Shown here piece after piece: positions 31,833 through 39,759 of a stretch of DNA of 64,000 nucleotides (within the stretch, counting starts at the first letter, position 1; each line of letters starts with the position of its first letter). Under the pieces are notes generated by a model. It made no database searches and was not told the origin of the DNA. It worked only from the letters and a program-made list of their open reading frames with translations. The DNA comes from Pseudoalteromonas aurantia (GTDB taxonomy: Bacteria > Pseudomonadota > Gammaproteobacteria > Enterobacterales > Alteromonadaceae): positions 1-64,000 of the forward strand of contig NZ_PNBY01000012.1 of NCBI RefSeq assembly GCF_005886875.1, read 5' to 3'. The position numbers and the translations under genes were made by a program.

Positions 31833-32909
31833 GGTCACTATTTACTCCAATCGTCAAACCGAGTTTTCTCGTCAACTTGTTAAAAATGATCTTACAGCTA
31901 TGCTCGTTTTTGGTCATGAAAATATTCAGTATTTAAGCGGATTTACTGGAAATGCTGCTTACTTAATCGCTTCTCATACCTCTTATATTCTGATCACAGA
32001 TTATCGATATGTTAATCGCGCTAAACAAGAGTCCCATAACTGTAACGTAATATGCCGTGACCGAGAGAATGAAACTTTAGGTGCATGCATTAACAGGCTT
32101 ATAACTGATGCCGGACTTATTGGGTTTGATGCTGCGTATGTAACAGTCGCGATGTGGCAGGATATTACTCGTGTTTTAAAATGTCCGTTACAGCCTATTA
32201 CAGGTCTTATCGAGGAACTAAGGTCGATTAAAGATGACTGGGAAGTGAGGTGTATTCGTAAAGCTGCCGAAATAGCAGATGCGGCGTTGGCAGATACACT
32301 GGAACAGGTAAAAGCTGGGGTCACAGAGAAAGAGTTGGCAGCGTCACTTGATTATAGAATGCAGCAATTAGGTTCTGATGGGTCAGTTTTGACACTATAT
32401 TACTTTTTGGTACTCGAAGTGCACTTCCTCATGGCAAACCGAGTGACGTTCAGCTTCGAGAAGGCGATTTTATGCTTGTTGATTTTGGTGCAGTAGTAAA
32501 TGGGTATCGTTCAGATATGACTCGTACTTATGTATTTAAAACACCAACTAAAGAACAGCAGCATATGTTTGATACCGTGCTCAAAGCACATACGGCAGCG
32601 TTGAGTGAGGTATGTAGCGGCACTGAGTGTGCCACTGTAAACGATGCAGCAGCGAACATAATAGACGCTGGTGGCTATCAAAAATATAGTGGCAAAGGAA
32701 TTGGCCATGGCCTAGGCCTGTTTTTACATGAAGCACCTTTTATCACAACTAAAAACAACACACGGTTGAACACGGGGAATGTGATCACAATTGAGCCAGG
32801 AATATATATTCCAGAAATTGGTGGTGTGAGAATTGAAGATGACATATTGATAACACGCGACGGGTATGAACGTTTAACATTTGCCCCAAAAAAGTTCATT
32901 TTGGAGTGA
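31831..32909 (+). pseudogene. M24 family Xaa-Pro peptidase, frameshifted
   Basis: Creatinase/prolidase-type metallopeptidase gene split into two frames. Bases 31831-32382 encode the N-terminal domain and part of the catalytic fold (NIQYLSGFTGN, VRCIRKAAEIADAALA, up to QQLGSDG). The frame must then shift by one base: translation continues SFDTILLFGTRSALPHGKPS to LREGDFMLVDFGAV and runs to 32909. All metal ligands lie after the break (RSDMTRTY, GIGHGLGLFLHEA, IEPGIYIP, GGVRIEDD). One extra G in the GGG at 32380-32382 would restore the family sequence GSDGVSFDTI, so either a real mutation or a homopolymer error. Unusual start region: see the inverted repeat. Predicted role: removing residues from proline or hydroxyproline peptides. 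Confidence 0.85.
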
Positions 32910-32915
32910 CTGTAA

Positions 32916-33851
32916 ATGCATATAATTTCAGAGCAACAAGTACATAGCAACTTACATTTTGATGCTGTTATAGCTGCATTGAAAGTTGGACTGTCTCAAC
33001 CTGCTGGTACGCCACCTCGACAAGTATTTTCACTCAGTGAATGTGAAAATAACCATGATGCATTTGCGGTTCTTCCGGCATGGAATGATGAAGTGATCTC
33101 GGTAAAATCGTTTACGTACTTTCCGAATAATGTAGACAGTGGATTTAAAAGTCTTTACTCAAAAATAATGTTGTTTGACCGTACCCATGGTGAACCGCTT
33201 GCTTTGATTGACGGAACGAGTGTAACCCTGTGGAGAACTGCGGGTGTGTCTGCATTGGCTTCTGCGTATTTGTCGCGCATCGATAGTCGTCACCTCGTGT
33301 TTTTTGGCTCGGGTAATTTGGCTCTTTACGTAATAGAGGCGCATATTAGCGTAAGAGCATTAAATAAAGTCACCTTGGTTGCACGCAATAAAGATAAAGC
33401 AACATCGTTGCTACACACCTTAGCAAGTAAGTTTACACATATTGAATTTTGTGTGGGCGTTGCTGACGAAGCGACTTTACGTAGTGCGGACATTGTTAGC
33501 TGTGCCACTGGATCACATTCGCCTTTATTTGAGGGAAGTTGGTTAAAGCCTGGGTGTCATGTTGATTTAATTGGTAATCATCACGAGGATGCAAGAGAGT
33601 GCGACACAGTTACTATTTGCCGTGCGAAGTTATTTGTTGATAGTAGAGTCAATGTCCTCAATGAGGCAGGTGAAGTGTTATTACCTATTTCTGAAGGGGC
33701 AATTGCAAAGTCACATATTATAGGTGAACTCAGTGAACTGCACCGGCTTAATTTTACCCGAATGCCTGAAGATATCAGTGTTTTTAAGTCGGTCGGGATG
33801 GCGCTAAGTGATCTGTTGACTGCTCAGTTGGTTTATAGGCTGGTATTATGA
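32916..33851 (+). CDS. ornithine cyclodeaminase / mu-crystallin family, possible pyrroline-2-carboxylate reductase
   Basis: NAD(P)-dependent enzyme of 311 residues. The N-terminal substrate domain contains VKSFTYFPNNVDSGFKSLYS and DGTSVTLWRTAGVSALASAY. The Rossmann domain has FFGSGNLALYVIEAH in place of the usual GxGxQA motif, and the C-terminal part FKSVGMALSDLLTA is canonical for the family. Members include ornithine cyclodeaminase, ketimine reductase and delta1-pyrroline-2-carboxylate reductase (LhpI, hydroxyproline catabolism). The proline-peptidase neighbour favours the last, but this is inference. Overlaps the next gene by four bases (ATGA). Confidence 0.85.
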   Translation: MHIISEQQVHSNLHFDAVIAALKVGLSQPAGTPPRQVFSLSECENNHDAFAVLPAWNDEVISVKSFTYFPNNVDSGFKSLYSKIMLFDRTHGEPLALIDGTSVTLWRTAGVSALASAYLSRIDSRHLVFFGSGNLALYVIEAHISVRALNKVTLVARNKDKATSLLHTLASKFTHIEFCVGVADEATLRSADIVSCATGSHSPLFEGSWLKPGCHVDLIGNHHEDARECDTVTICRAKLFVDSRVNVLNEAGEVLLPISEGAIAKSHIIGELSELHRLNFTRMPEDISVFKSVGMALSDLLTAQLVYRLVL

Positions 33852-34267
33852 ACTGGGTACTCACGTTAGTAATCGTGATGCTGGTGTTAACCTCGTTACT
33901 GTTTTGGCAAGCGAAGAGGAAGCGTTTGAAAAAGCGGGTGTGGCGTCAAGTTCAGGTGACTAAGTTAGTTAAAATTAAACAGCACAAAGCAGGGCCAATT
34001 GAAATACTTGCAGAGCCGAGTTTATTGGTTGAGTTTATGTTTATGGGCGAGTCTTACACGTGCCAAACAGCTTACAGAGAGCAGCTTACTCGTTCTTTTC
34101 AGTTAAATGAAGCGACTTTTATATTAATCGACCCAGAACACCCAACTCAGTGTTATTACAATGCTTGTCAACAGAGCAAGTATGCAAAATTATGGTTTAT
34201 GATGTCTTGTGCGATTGCGATGTGTTTTTTGGCAGTTCAAATTCTCCCGAAAATATCATCGGCCTAG
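33848..34267 (+). CDS. small membrane protein, DUF3592-like
   Basis: Protein of 139 residues with a membrane helix at each end (about 3-21 and 112-131) and a soluble basic domain between. The middle contains VEFMFMGESYTCQ and LIDPEHPTQCYYN, resembling DUF3592 proteins, whose function is unknown. Its start overlaps the stop of the cyclodeaminase-like gene, so it is translationally coupled to that operon. Confidence 0.65.
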   Translation: MNWVLTLVIVMLVLTSLLFWQAKRKRLKKRVWRQVQVTKLVKIKQHKAGPIEILAEPSLLVEFMFMGESYTCQTAYREQLTRSFQLNEATFILIDPEHPTQCYYNACQQSKYAKLWFMMSCAIAMCFLAVQILPKISSA

Positions 34268-34330
34268 GTTGCACCTGACCTAAAACTAATTATGCTTAGT
34301 TAAGTTACAAGATAAGTTTGGATGTGACTA

Positions 34331-34879
34331 ATGAGAAGGCTAATTGCACTGCTATGGTTATATCAAAGCAATGCGTATGCACAAAGCGAAGAATATCGTT
34401 TTTGCTTTTCACGGTGGTGACCATTTAGCATTGTGGAACCTGAAGTCGGCGCGAAAGGCATTCAAGTCGATATACTCAAATCTGCGTTGGGTAATGCAAA
34501 CATTACCGCCTCATTTTCAGAGCTACCTTACCGGCGATATATAGATGACGTACATGCTGGGAGATATGATTTTACTTTACACATAGATAGCTCTGACCCT
34601 TTAAATTTAGTAGTGCATACTGTTTCAATATGGGAAATGGCATTAGCGGTCAATGTAAACAACCGTCACTTAACCCTTGAAAAAATTAAATCTCTCCCGT
34701 TTTTTAGTGTGGGGATTGAACAAGAGCACCTGTATCCAGACGAAGTCATAGAGGTGTTATCTGACATAAATGCAGTGATTGTTCAGCGCTCTTATTATGA
34801 AGGGTCTGACGAAGACGCAAGCGCATTATTTGACATACGGGCTTCTAATCGTGTTGGCACTATATTAATCGATATGTAG
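34331..34879 (+). pseudogene. family 3 solute-binding-protein-like gene with in-frame stop
   Basis: Starts with a signal peptide (MRRLIALLWLYQSNAYA) and continues EEYRFCFSRW, then TGA at 34418-34420, then PFSIVEPEVGAKGIQVDIL in the same frame. The motif around the stop corresponds to the WxPF opening of amino-acid-binding (SBP family 3) domains, so the stop replaces one conserved-region residue. Downstream the frame runs GRYDFTLHID ... to a TAG at 34877-34879 (about 183 codons in all), shorter than the normal 230-260, so the C-terminus is missing too. Likely a decayed sensor or periplasmic binding protein. A functional short protein from the internal GTG is unlikely because it would lack a signal peptide. 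Confidence 0.8.
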
Positions 34880-35049
34880 TGGATAAGCATGTGAATATAG
34901 AATAATAATGTTGGTGTAATGTGCTGTAATTTGGAATTAGAGATTTTTATGTAATTATTTATTTTAAAGCAATTAGCGCTAGCGTAAAACTATGGACTAA
35001 TTGTGGAGAGGTTTTTACATTTTTTAATTGTGTGGTAAAAGGAAGTTAC

Positions 35050-35682
35050 ATGTCTGAACCAGTGTTGGCATTTGCAAAATTAGATTTGTCGATGACAGCG
35101 TTGGATTTTTCTGGCGACCTTGAGGAGGCTAGGTCTCACGAATGGATAAGCCACGTAAATACAAAGTGCTATCAAGGTGGATGGGATGTATTGCCTTTAA
35201 TAATTCCTCAAGAACACTTAAATAACCATATCATTTTACAAGCATTTTCACTCAATTGTGAAACCCCTTGGGTAGAAAGTCAGTATTTGAAACGTTTGCC
35301 CTCTATTAGGGCCCTTATAGATCGGTTCGAATGTAACGTTTTGTCTGTACGTCTGATGCGTTTGCATGCTTATTCATCTATTAAGCCCCATCGAGATACA
35401 GGGCTTAGTATTGAAGCCTCATCACAAGCACGTATTCATATCCCTTTAGAAATCTCTCCTGACGTTCAATTCAAAGTAGACGGTGTGTCTGTTCCTATGG
35501 AAGCAAACAGTGTTTGGTACATTAATGCTGATGCTGTGCATTCAGTGCAAAACAGTGGTGATACGCCAAGAGTTAACCTTGTTGTAGATTGCAATGTTAA
35601 TGAGTGGCTATTTAAATTAATTATGGCATCAAAAGAAAAAACATATTGCTGTGAAAAATCCGTTAAGGAGATAGCGAGGTAA
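35050..35682 (+). CDS. aspartyl/asparaginyl beta-hydroxylase family dioxygenase
   Basis: Fe(II)/2-oxoglutarate dioxygenase of 210 residues with a double-stranded beta-helix core (PF05118). Likely iron ligands are H114 in PHRDTG and H164 in DAVHSVQN, with R174 in DTPRVNLVVD for 2-oxoglutarate. H130 in ARIHIPLE is also conserved. The first in-frame codon is earlier, but AAGGA before 35050 fixes the start. Family members hydroxylate Asp/Asn side chains in proteins or free amino acids. It is the first gene of a one-direction run ending in a giant Asp/Asn-rich surface protein, so that protein is a possible substrate (inference). The stop overlaps the next start by one base. Confidence 0.85.
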   Translation: MSEPVLAFAKLDLSMTALDFSGDLEEARSHEWISHVNTKCYQGGWDVLPLIIPQEHLNNHIILQAFSLNCETPWVESQYLKRLPSIRALIDRFECNVLSVRLMRLHAYSSIKPHRDTGLSIEASSQARIHIPLEISPDVQFKVDGVSVPMEANSVWYINADAVHSVQNSGDTPRVNLVVDCNVNEWLFKLIMASKEKTYCCEKSVKEIAR

Positions 35683-36191
35683 TGAAATTTAATATTCCAA
35701 AAGGGCTCAATATAAGACCCTCAAATACAGCAGATCAACCTTTTTTAGAAAAGCTGCACCATTCGATGCGCCAAGATTTACAGCTAATAGATGGTGAAAA
35801 AGATTTTGTTGAGTCAATTGTGGAATTGCAATTTCGGGCTCAAACCCAAGGATATGGGGACAAGTTTCCCAATGCAATGTACTTTATTATTGAAAAACAC
35901 CATGAAGCAATAGGTAAAGCAACAATCGATTTTGGGCCAAACGAAATTCGAATCATCGACATTGGCTTTTTACCAAGTGCCAGAGGGCATGGCTTTGGCT
36001 CGGCAATAATTCAATCATTTCAAAGTGCTGCGTTGCAGTCAGGTGCGCCTTTAACACTTACCGTTGAACAACATAATTATGCAGCTAAGCAATTGTATGT
36101 GCGTTTAGGGTTTCAAGTTGAATCAATAAGCCCGCCATATGAACTTATGGCGTGGTACCCGCACCCAGTGAAGGTAATGAGTGGTGTGTGA
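35682..36191 (+). CDS. GNAT family N-acetyltransferase
   Basis: Acetyltransferase of 169 residues. The acetyl-CoA loop IDIGFLPSARGHGFGSAIIQ has the RxxGxG signature at about residues 94-113, and the C-terminal YAAKQLYVRLGFQVE is the usual motif B end. The N-terminal part (LEKLHHSMRQDLQLIDGEKD) is typical of small GNAT proteins found beside tail-collar genes. Translationally coupled to the hydroxylase (one-base overlap) and 30 bases before the DUF6916 gene. Substrate unknown; acetylation of a locus protein is a guess. Confidence 0.85.
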   Translation: MKFNIPKGLNIRPSNTADQPFLEKLHHSMRQDLQLIDGEKDFVESIVELQFRAQTQGYGDKFPNAMYFIIEKHHEAIGKATIDFGPNEIRIIDIGFLPSARGHGFGSAIIQSFQSAALQSGAPLTLTVEQHNYAAKQLYVRLGFQVESISPPYELMAWYPHPVKVMSGV

Positions 36192-36221
36192 CTAAGGTGA
36201 AATTTAAAAGAGGGGCGAATA

Positions 36222-36502
36222 TGGAAAAGTTCACGTTTGACAATCTTAAAAGTGCACAAGGTACATCTTTAAAAGTTGTGGGTCAAAATGGTGAGGTAGA
36301 GCTGGATATATCATCAGTTCAAAAATCAAAGCTTGATGGAGACGAGTGGAATGCGTTTAGGGTGCTGTTAAACGGCAAAGCTAATGATCCTCTAGGCCAA
36401 GGTACCTATAGGCTCGTTCACGAGGCATTCGGTGAAGCTGAATTGTTTCTATCGCCAAATAGTGAGACTGAGTATGAGATACATATTGCTCAAAAGAGGT
36501 AA
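36222..36502 (+). CDS. DUF6916 family small protein
   Basis: Small protein of 93 residues with no signal peptide. MEKFTFDNLKSAQGTSLKVV, then GKANDPLGQGTYRLVHEAFG and LFLSPNSETEYEIHIAQKR, match the DUF6916 pattern, a short beta-rich family that occurs next to microcystin-dependent-protein/tail-collar genes. The ATG at 36222 has a GAGGGG site five bases upstream, so it is preferred over earlier codons in the frame that overlap the GNAT gene. Role unknown; the co-occurrence suggests assembly with the collar proteins. Confidence 0.75.
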
Positions 36503-36566
36503 TTGGCGTGTTAAGTCAATGAATAAAGTAAATTATCCGTTTAATTAAGTGAGTAAGGAGATTTTT

Positions 36567-37112
36567 ATGGCTGACCCCTTTACGTGTGAAATTCGACCAT
36601 TCGCATTCAATTTTGCCCCAAAAGATTGGGCATTGTGTAATGGTCAGGTGATTCAAATTTCTCAAAATGGGGCATTGTTTGCATTAATTGGAACGCAATT
36701 TGGAGGCGATGGGAGGAGTACATTTAAATTACCGGACCTACGAGGGCGGACGCCAATTGGAGAAGGCGCTCTGAGAAGTGAGCCTGGCAGGCTATTTCAA
36801 GCAGGTGAACAGTATGGCGTGGAAAACGTCACGATCAGTATTGCTGAAATGGCTGGCCATTCCCACGGTGTACAAGCGACTACAACTGAGGCAATAAATA
36901 ACCCTACTTTTACCGATAGAGTGTTTTCTAATTCAAAGGATGCTTTTAACGGACCTGAGCCTTTCATGTACAGCAGTTCTGAAAATTTAACCGGACTGGC
37001 GCAAGATGTTGTTTCTAGCGCGGGGGGAAGTCAGCCCCATACGAATATTCAGCCTTTGTTAGCGCTGAACTTTTGCATGGCGCTTGACGGTATTTTCCCA
37101 TCAAGAAATTAA
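36567..37112 (+). CDS. phage tail-collar domain protein (microcystin-dependent-protein-like), copy 1
   Basis: Protein of 181 residues with the Tail_Collar fold. The N-terminus ADPFTCEIRPFAFNFAPKDW is followed by GTQFGGDGRSTFKLPDLRGR (about residues 45-64), then the AGHSHG metal-site-like histidines and a conserved C-terminus ALNFCMALDGIFPSRN. The family includes phage T4 short-tail-fibre collar domains and the MdpB proteins of cyanobacteria. There is no signal peptide. An AAGGAG site gives this start. It is the first of three adjacent paralogues; together they could form a fibre-like hetero-oligomer. Confidence 0.9.
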   Translation: MADPFTCEIRPFAFNFAPKDWALCNGQVIQISQNGALFALIGTQFGGDGRSTFKLPDLRGRTPIGEGALRSEPGRLFQAGEQYGVENVTISIAEMAGHSHGVQATTTEAINNPTFTDRVFSNSKDAFNGPEPFMYSSSENLTGLAQDVVSSAGGSQPHTNIQPLLALNFCMALDGIFPSRN

Positions 37113-37124
37113 TAAGGAGACAGC

Positions 37125-37655
37125 ATGTCTGAATCATTTATAGGTGAAATAAAAATGATGGCCACGACCTTTGCACCGCGGCAATGGGCAATGTGTGATG
37201 GCGCCACGATGGCGATATATCAGAACCAACCTTTGTTTGCGCTTATAGGGACGCAATACGGGGGAGATGGACGCTCATCATTTGCGCTACCTGATATGAG
37301 GGGTCGTATACCTGTACATTTTGGTCAAGGGCCGGGCTTACAAAACTATCCAATTGCAGCTAAAACGGGTGTAGAGGAGGTTACCTTACAAATGAGTCAA
37401 ATCCCTGCGCATACTCATACTCTGCAGGCAAGTACTAACAGTGCAAATACATCTTCTGCAATCGGTAATGTGCTTGCAAAAAGCCCACAAAATGAAACTG
37501 CGTATCTAAACGGTGCCGTAGTAAGAACTGTGCAAGCGTTGAGTGAAGAAGCGGTCGAGTCAGCAGGAGGTAACATGCCTCATAATAATATGATGCCTTA
37601 CTTGGCCATCCATTTTGTCATTTGCCTGCAAGGCATTTTTCCATCAAGAAACTAG
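37125..37655 (+). CDS. tail-collar domain protein, copy 2
   Basis: Paralogue of 176 residues starting 13 bases after copy 1. It has FIGEIKMMATTFAPRQWAMC, GTQYGGDGRSSFALPDMRGR and QIPAHTHTLQ with the two histidines. It ends in a near-identical C-terminus IHFVICLQGIFPSRN. The most variable part is the central segment (about residues 85-150), as expected if that loop forms a binding surface. No signal peptide or membrane helix. Confidence 0.9.
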   Translation: MSESFIGEIKMMATTFAPRQWAMCDGATMAIYQNQPLFALIGTQYGGDGRSSFALPDMRGRIPVHFGQGPGLQNYPIAAKTGVEEVTLQMSQIPAHTHTLQASTNSANTSSAIGNVLAKSPQNETAYLNGAVVRTVQALSEEAVESAGGNMPHNNMMPYLAIHFVICLQGIFPSRN

Positions 37656-37668
37656 AGGAGAATAAGAA

Positions 37669-38205
37669 ATGGCAGTTCCATTTATTGGAGAAATTCGTAT
37701 TTTTGGCGCGACATTCAGTCCTCGAAATTGGTCATGTTGCTGTGGCCAAATTGTAAGCATTGGACAAATGCCTGCTTTATTTAGTTTATTAGGGTCTAAT
37801 TTTGGGGGGGACGGTAGAACATCATTTGGCCTTCCCAATTTAGCAGGCCGTGCGCCTATGCATGCAGGTCAAGCCCCTGGGTTATCCTTGCGGCCATTTT
37901 CTTATTTTGGCGGATCTACTAAAGAAGCTTTGGTCGAGTCTCAGTTACCTGAGCATACACACCGTATTTCGGGTGTGCTGCAAGCAGGTGATACAGGGGA
38001 ACCAAGCAATAATAAGTTGGCACTCGATAATGCCACAGGTGGTGGCGTGTTGCGGTATACCGCCCCACTTGATAATGATGTCGGTTTAATGAGTAGCTCG
38101 AGTCTTTCTATCGCGGGGGCTGGTCAACCTCATGAGAATATGCAACCCGCATTGGCACTTAATTTTTGTATTGCACTAGATGGAATTTATCCGCCACGAA
38201 ATTGA
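37669..38205 (+). CDS. tail-collar domain protein, copy 3
   Basis: Third paralogue, 178 residues, 14 bases after copy 2. It contains FIGEIRIFGATFSPRNWSCC, LGSNFGGDGRTSFGLPNLAG, QLPEHTHRIS and the end ALNFCIALDGIYPPRN. More cysteines cluster near the N-terminus (WSCCCGQ) than in the other copies. The next 370 bases hold a protease remnant before the TIGR03032 gene, so the original operon was probably interrupted after this copy. Confidence 0.9.
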   Translation: MAVPFIGEIRIFGATFSPRNWSCCCGQIVSIGQMPALFSLLGSNFGGDGRTSFGLPNLAGRAPMHAGQAPGLSLRPFSYFGGSTKEALVESQLPEHTHRISGVLQAGDTGEPSNNKLALDNATGGGVLRYTAPLDNDVGLMSSSSLSIAGAGQPHENMQPALALNFCIALDGIYPPRN

Positions 38206-38215
38206 TGTGTAGATG

Positions 38216-38552
38216 CACAGGGTTTAGTTAATGAATCTGTATCTCTCATTATTGCATAGGAAGTGTGGATATTGTTTTTGTATCACGTCGACAATATCTA
38301 GCAGGGTTCTCCAACTATGGTAACTGCGTTGATTATTATGCGCCTTCATCAGTGAGGTAGACGTCGCTGGGTGGATATACCGATTTCGGAGTTACCTTCT
38401 CATCTGCTGCGATTGTCTCTGGCATTATTGGGCAGTTAAGAGTATGTGGTGTCGCGCGGTCATTAAGCCAATCACATTTAGTTGAGCACATAAAATCAGT
38501 ACGTAGCTTATTAAAAGGCAGAGCTAAAGAAAGCAGCAAAGGCCATTACTAG
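38216..38552 (+). pseudogene. subtilase (S8) C-terminal remnant
   Basis: Plus-strand translation gives YLAGFSNYGNCVDYYAPSS, a stop, then GGYTDFGVTFSSAAIVSGII in the same frame, ending at 38552. The first part is the FSNYGxxVDxxAPG segment just before the active-site serine of subtilases. The second is the region GTSxxxPxVxG, here altered (GVTFSSAAIVSG). An upstream VNESVSLIIA piece lies in another frame. No catalytic Asp/His part is present. A decayed fragment sitting inside the collar/TIGR03032/giant-protein run. The reverse-strand frame here is a shadow. Confidence 0.65.
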
Positions 38553-38581
38553 AAAAAAGTACTAAATGAATAACGGAGAAT

Positions 38582-39754
38582 ATGATTTTGAGTACATCAA
38601 ATCCGAGTGGGAATTGTAAAACTGAAAATTTAGATTTTAGTAGCACCTACAGTGATAACTTACCAGAAATATTGTCTCAGCTCGGTATTTCATTGCTGGC
38701 TACCAGTTATCACTCGCAAAGGCTTATTGTAGTGCGACCAAAAAGTGGCAAGCTTGAAACAAAACTAAAAGCGTTTCCAAGGCCCATGGGGCTTTATGCC
38801 GATGATAACCGGGTCACTCTGAGTACATTAAACCAAGTGATTGATTTTAAAAAATCTAAAAACGGGCACAGGGCAATTGTGAACGGTGAGTTTGATAATT
38901 ATGAAGCGCTGCCAAGCAAGTTACAAGATACTGAGCTTAAAGAACTGACTCAGTTTAGGCGCGAATTGGATGAACAAGTTCAAAGTGTCAAATCAGCAGA
39001 TAGCTTGTTCGTTGAAAGGGCCAGTTTGTCGACAGGCTTGATTAATACCCATGATATAGCTTGGGGTAACGAAGGGCTATGGGTGGTTAATTCAGTATTT
39101 TCATGTTTGTGCAAGCTCAGCCCTGACTATAGTTTTATTTCAGCTTGGAAGCCTTCATTTATTTCTGAATTAAAGCCTGACAACCGATGCCATTTAAATG
39201 GCATGGCCATGCTCGATGGTGCTCCTCGTTATGCGACTGCCTTTAGTCAATCGAATACAGAAGAAGGGTGGCGAGACGAGTTAGGCAGTAATGGGGTACT
39301 TATTGATGTACTCGAAAATAAAGTTATTAAATCGCAGATCTCAATGCCGCATTCACCGAGGTGTCATTTGGGGAAAGTCTATTACTGTGCATCTGGCGAT
39401 GGGGCTATTCATGTGTACGACACAAAAACAGGCACTACACGTGTTTTGGCTGAGCTTCCAGGCTTCACGAGAGGGATGACATTCTTTGGTGATTTAATGG
39501 TTGTGGGCACAAGCACACTGCGTACATCCGACGGAAAAATGAACTTTACAGGAAACGAAAGGCTGTTAGAGGAAAACCAGTGTGGCATTTGGCTGTTAGA
39601 TATTAATACAGGGAAAGTAATCAGCAGTTTAATTTTTTCAGGGGATGTAAAACAAATTTACGATATTGCAATTGTCACCAATAGCACTGCACCCGAGGTG
39701 CTTCAAAGCTCAGACGCACTATCTAGTTTCATTTTTGAAATTTGTCAGGAGTAA
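38582..39754 (+). CDS. TIGR03032 family beta-propeller-like protein
   Basis: Protein of 390 residues with no signal peptide. Family landmarks are [20 protein letters not shown] near the N-terminus, [56 protein letters not shown] and [18 protein letters not shown], spaced like blades of a propeller. TIGR03032 proteins are uncharacterised, but they occur with tail-collar and large repeat proteins. The stop lies five bases before the start of the giant protein gene, so the two are surely co-transcribed. Role inferred: a partner or modifier of the giant protein. Confidence 0.85.
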   Translation: MILSTSNPSGNCKTENLDFSSTYSDNLPEILSQLGISLLATSYHSQRLIVVRPKSGKLETKLKAFPRPMGLYADDNRVTLSTLNQVIDFKKSKNGHRAIVNGEFDNYEALPSKLQDTELKELTQFRRELDEQVQSVKSADSLFVERASLSTGLINTHDIAWGNEGLWVVNSVFSCLCKLSPDYSFISAWKPSFISELKPDNRCHLNGMAMLDGAPRYATAFSQSNTEEGWRDELGSNGVLIDVLENKVIKSQISMPHSPRCHLGKVYYCASGDGAIHVYDTKTGTTRVLAELPGFTRGMTFFGDLMVVGTSTLRTSDGKMNFTGNERLLEENQCGIWLLDINTGKVISSLIFSGDVKQIYDIAIVTNSTAPEVLQSSDALSSFIFEICQE

Positions 39755-39759
39755 TAATC

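Noticed and set aside
34418-34420. TGA read as selenocysteine or tryptophan
   Set aside because: No SECIS-like hairpin recognised right after it, the aligned residue is not a known Sec site, and the gene is also truncated at the C-terminus, so decay is simpler.
36222-38205. Prophage or tail cassette suggested by the collar proteins
   Set aside because: No capsid, terminase, portal, tail tube, integrase or lysis gene is nearby. Collar proteins of this kind also occur outside phages.
38336-38539. Minus-strand small protein of 67 codons
   Set aside because: The plus strand carries recognisable subtilase motifs over the same bases; the minus frame is a shadow without a ribosome binding site.
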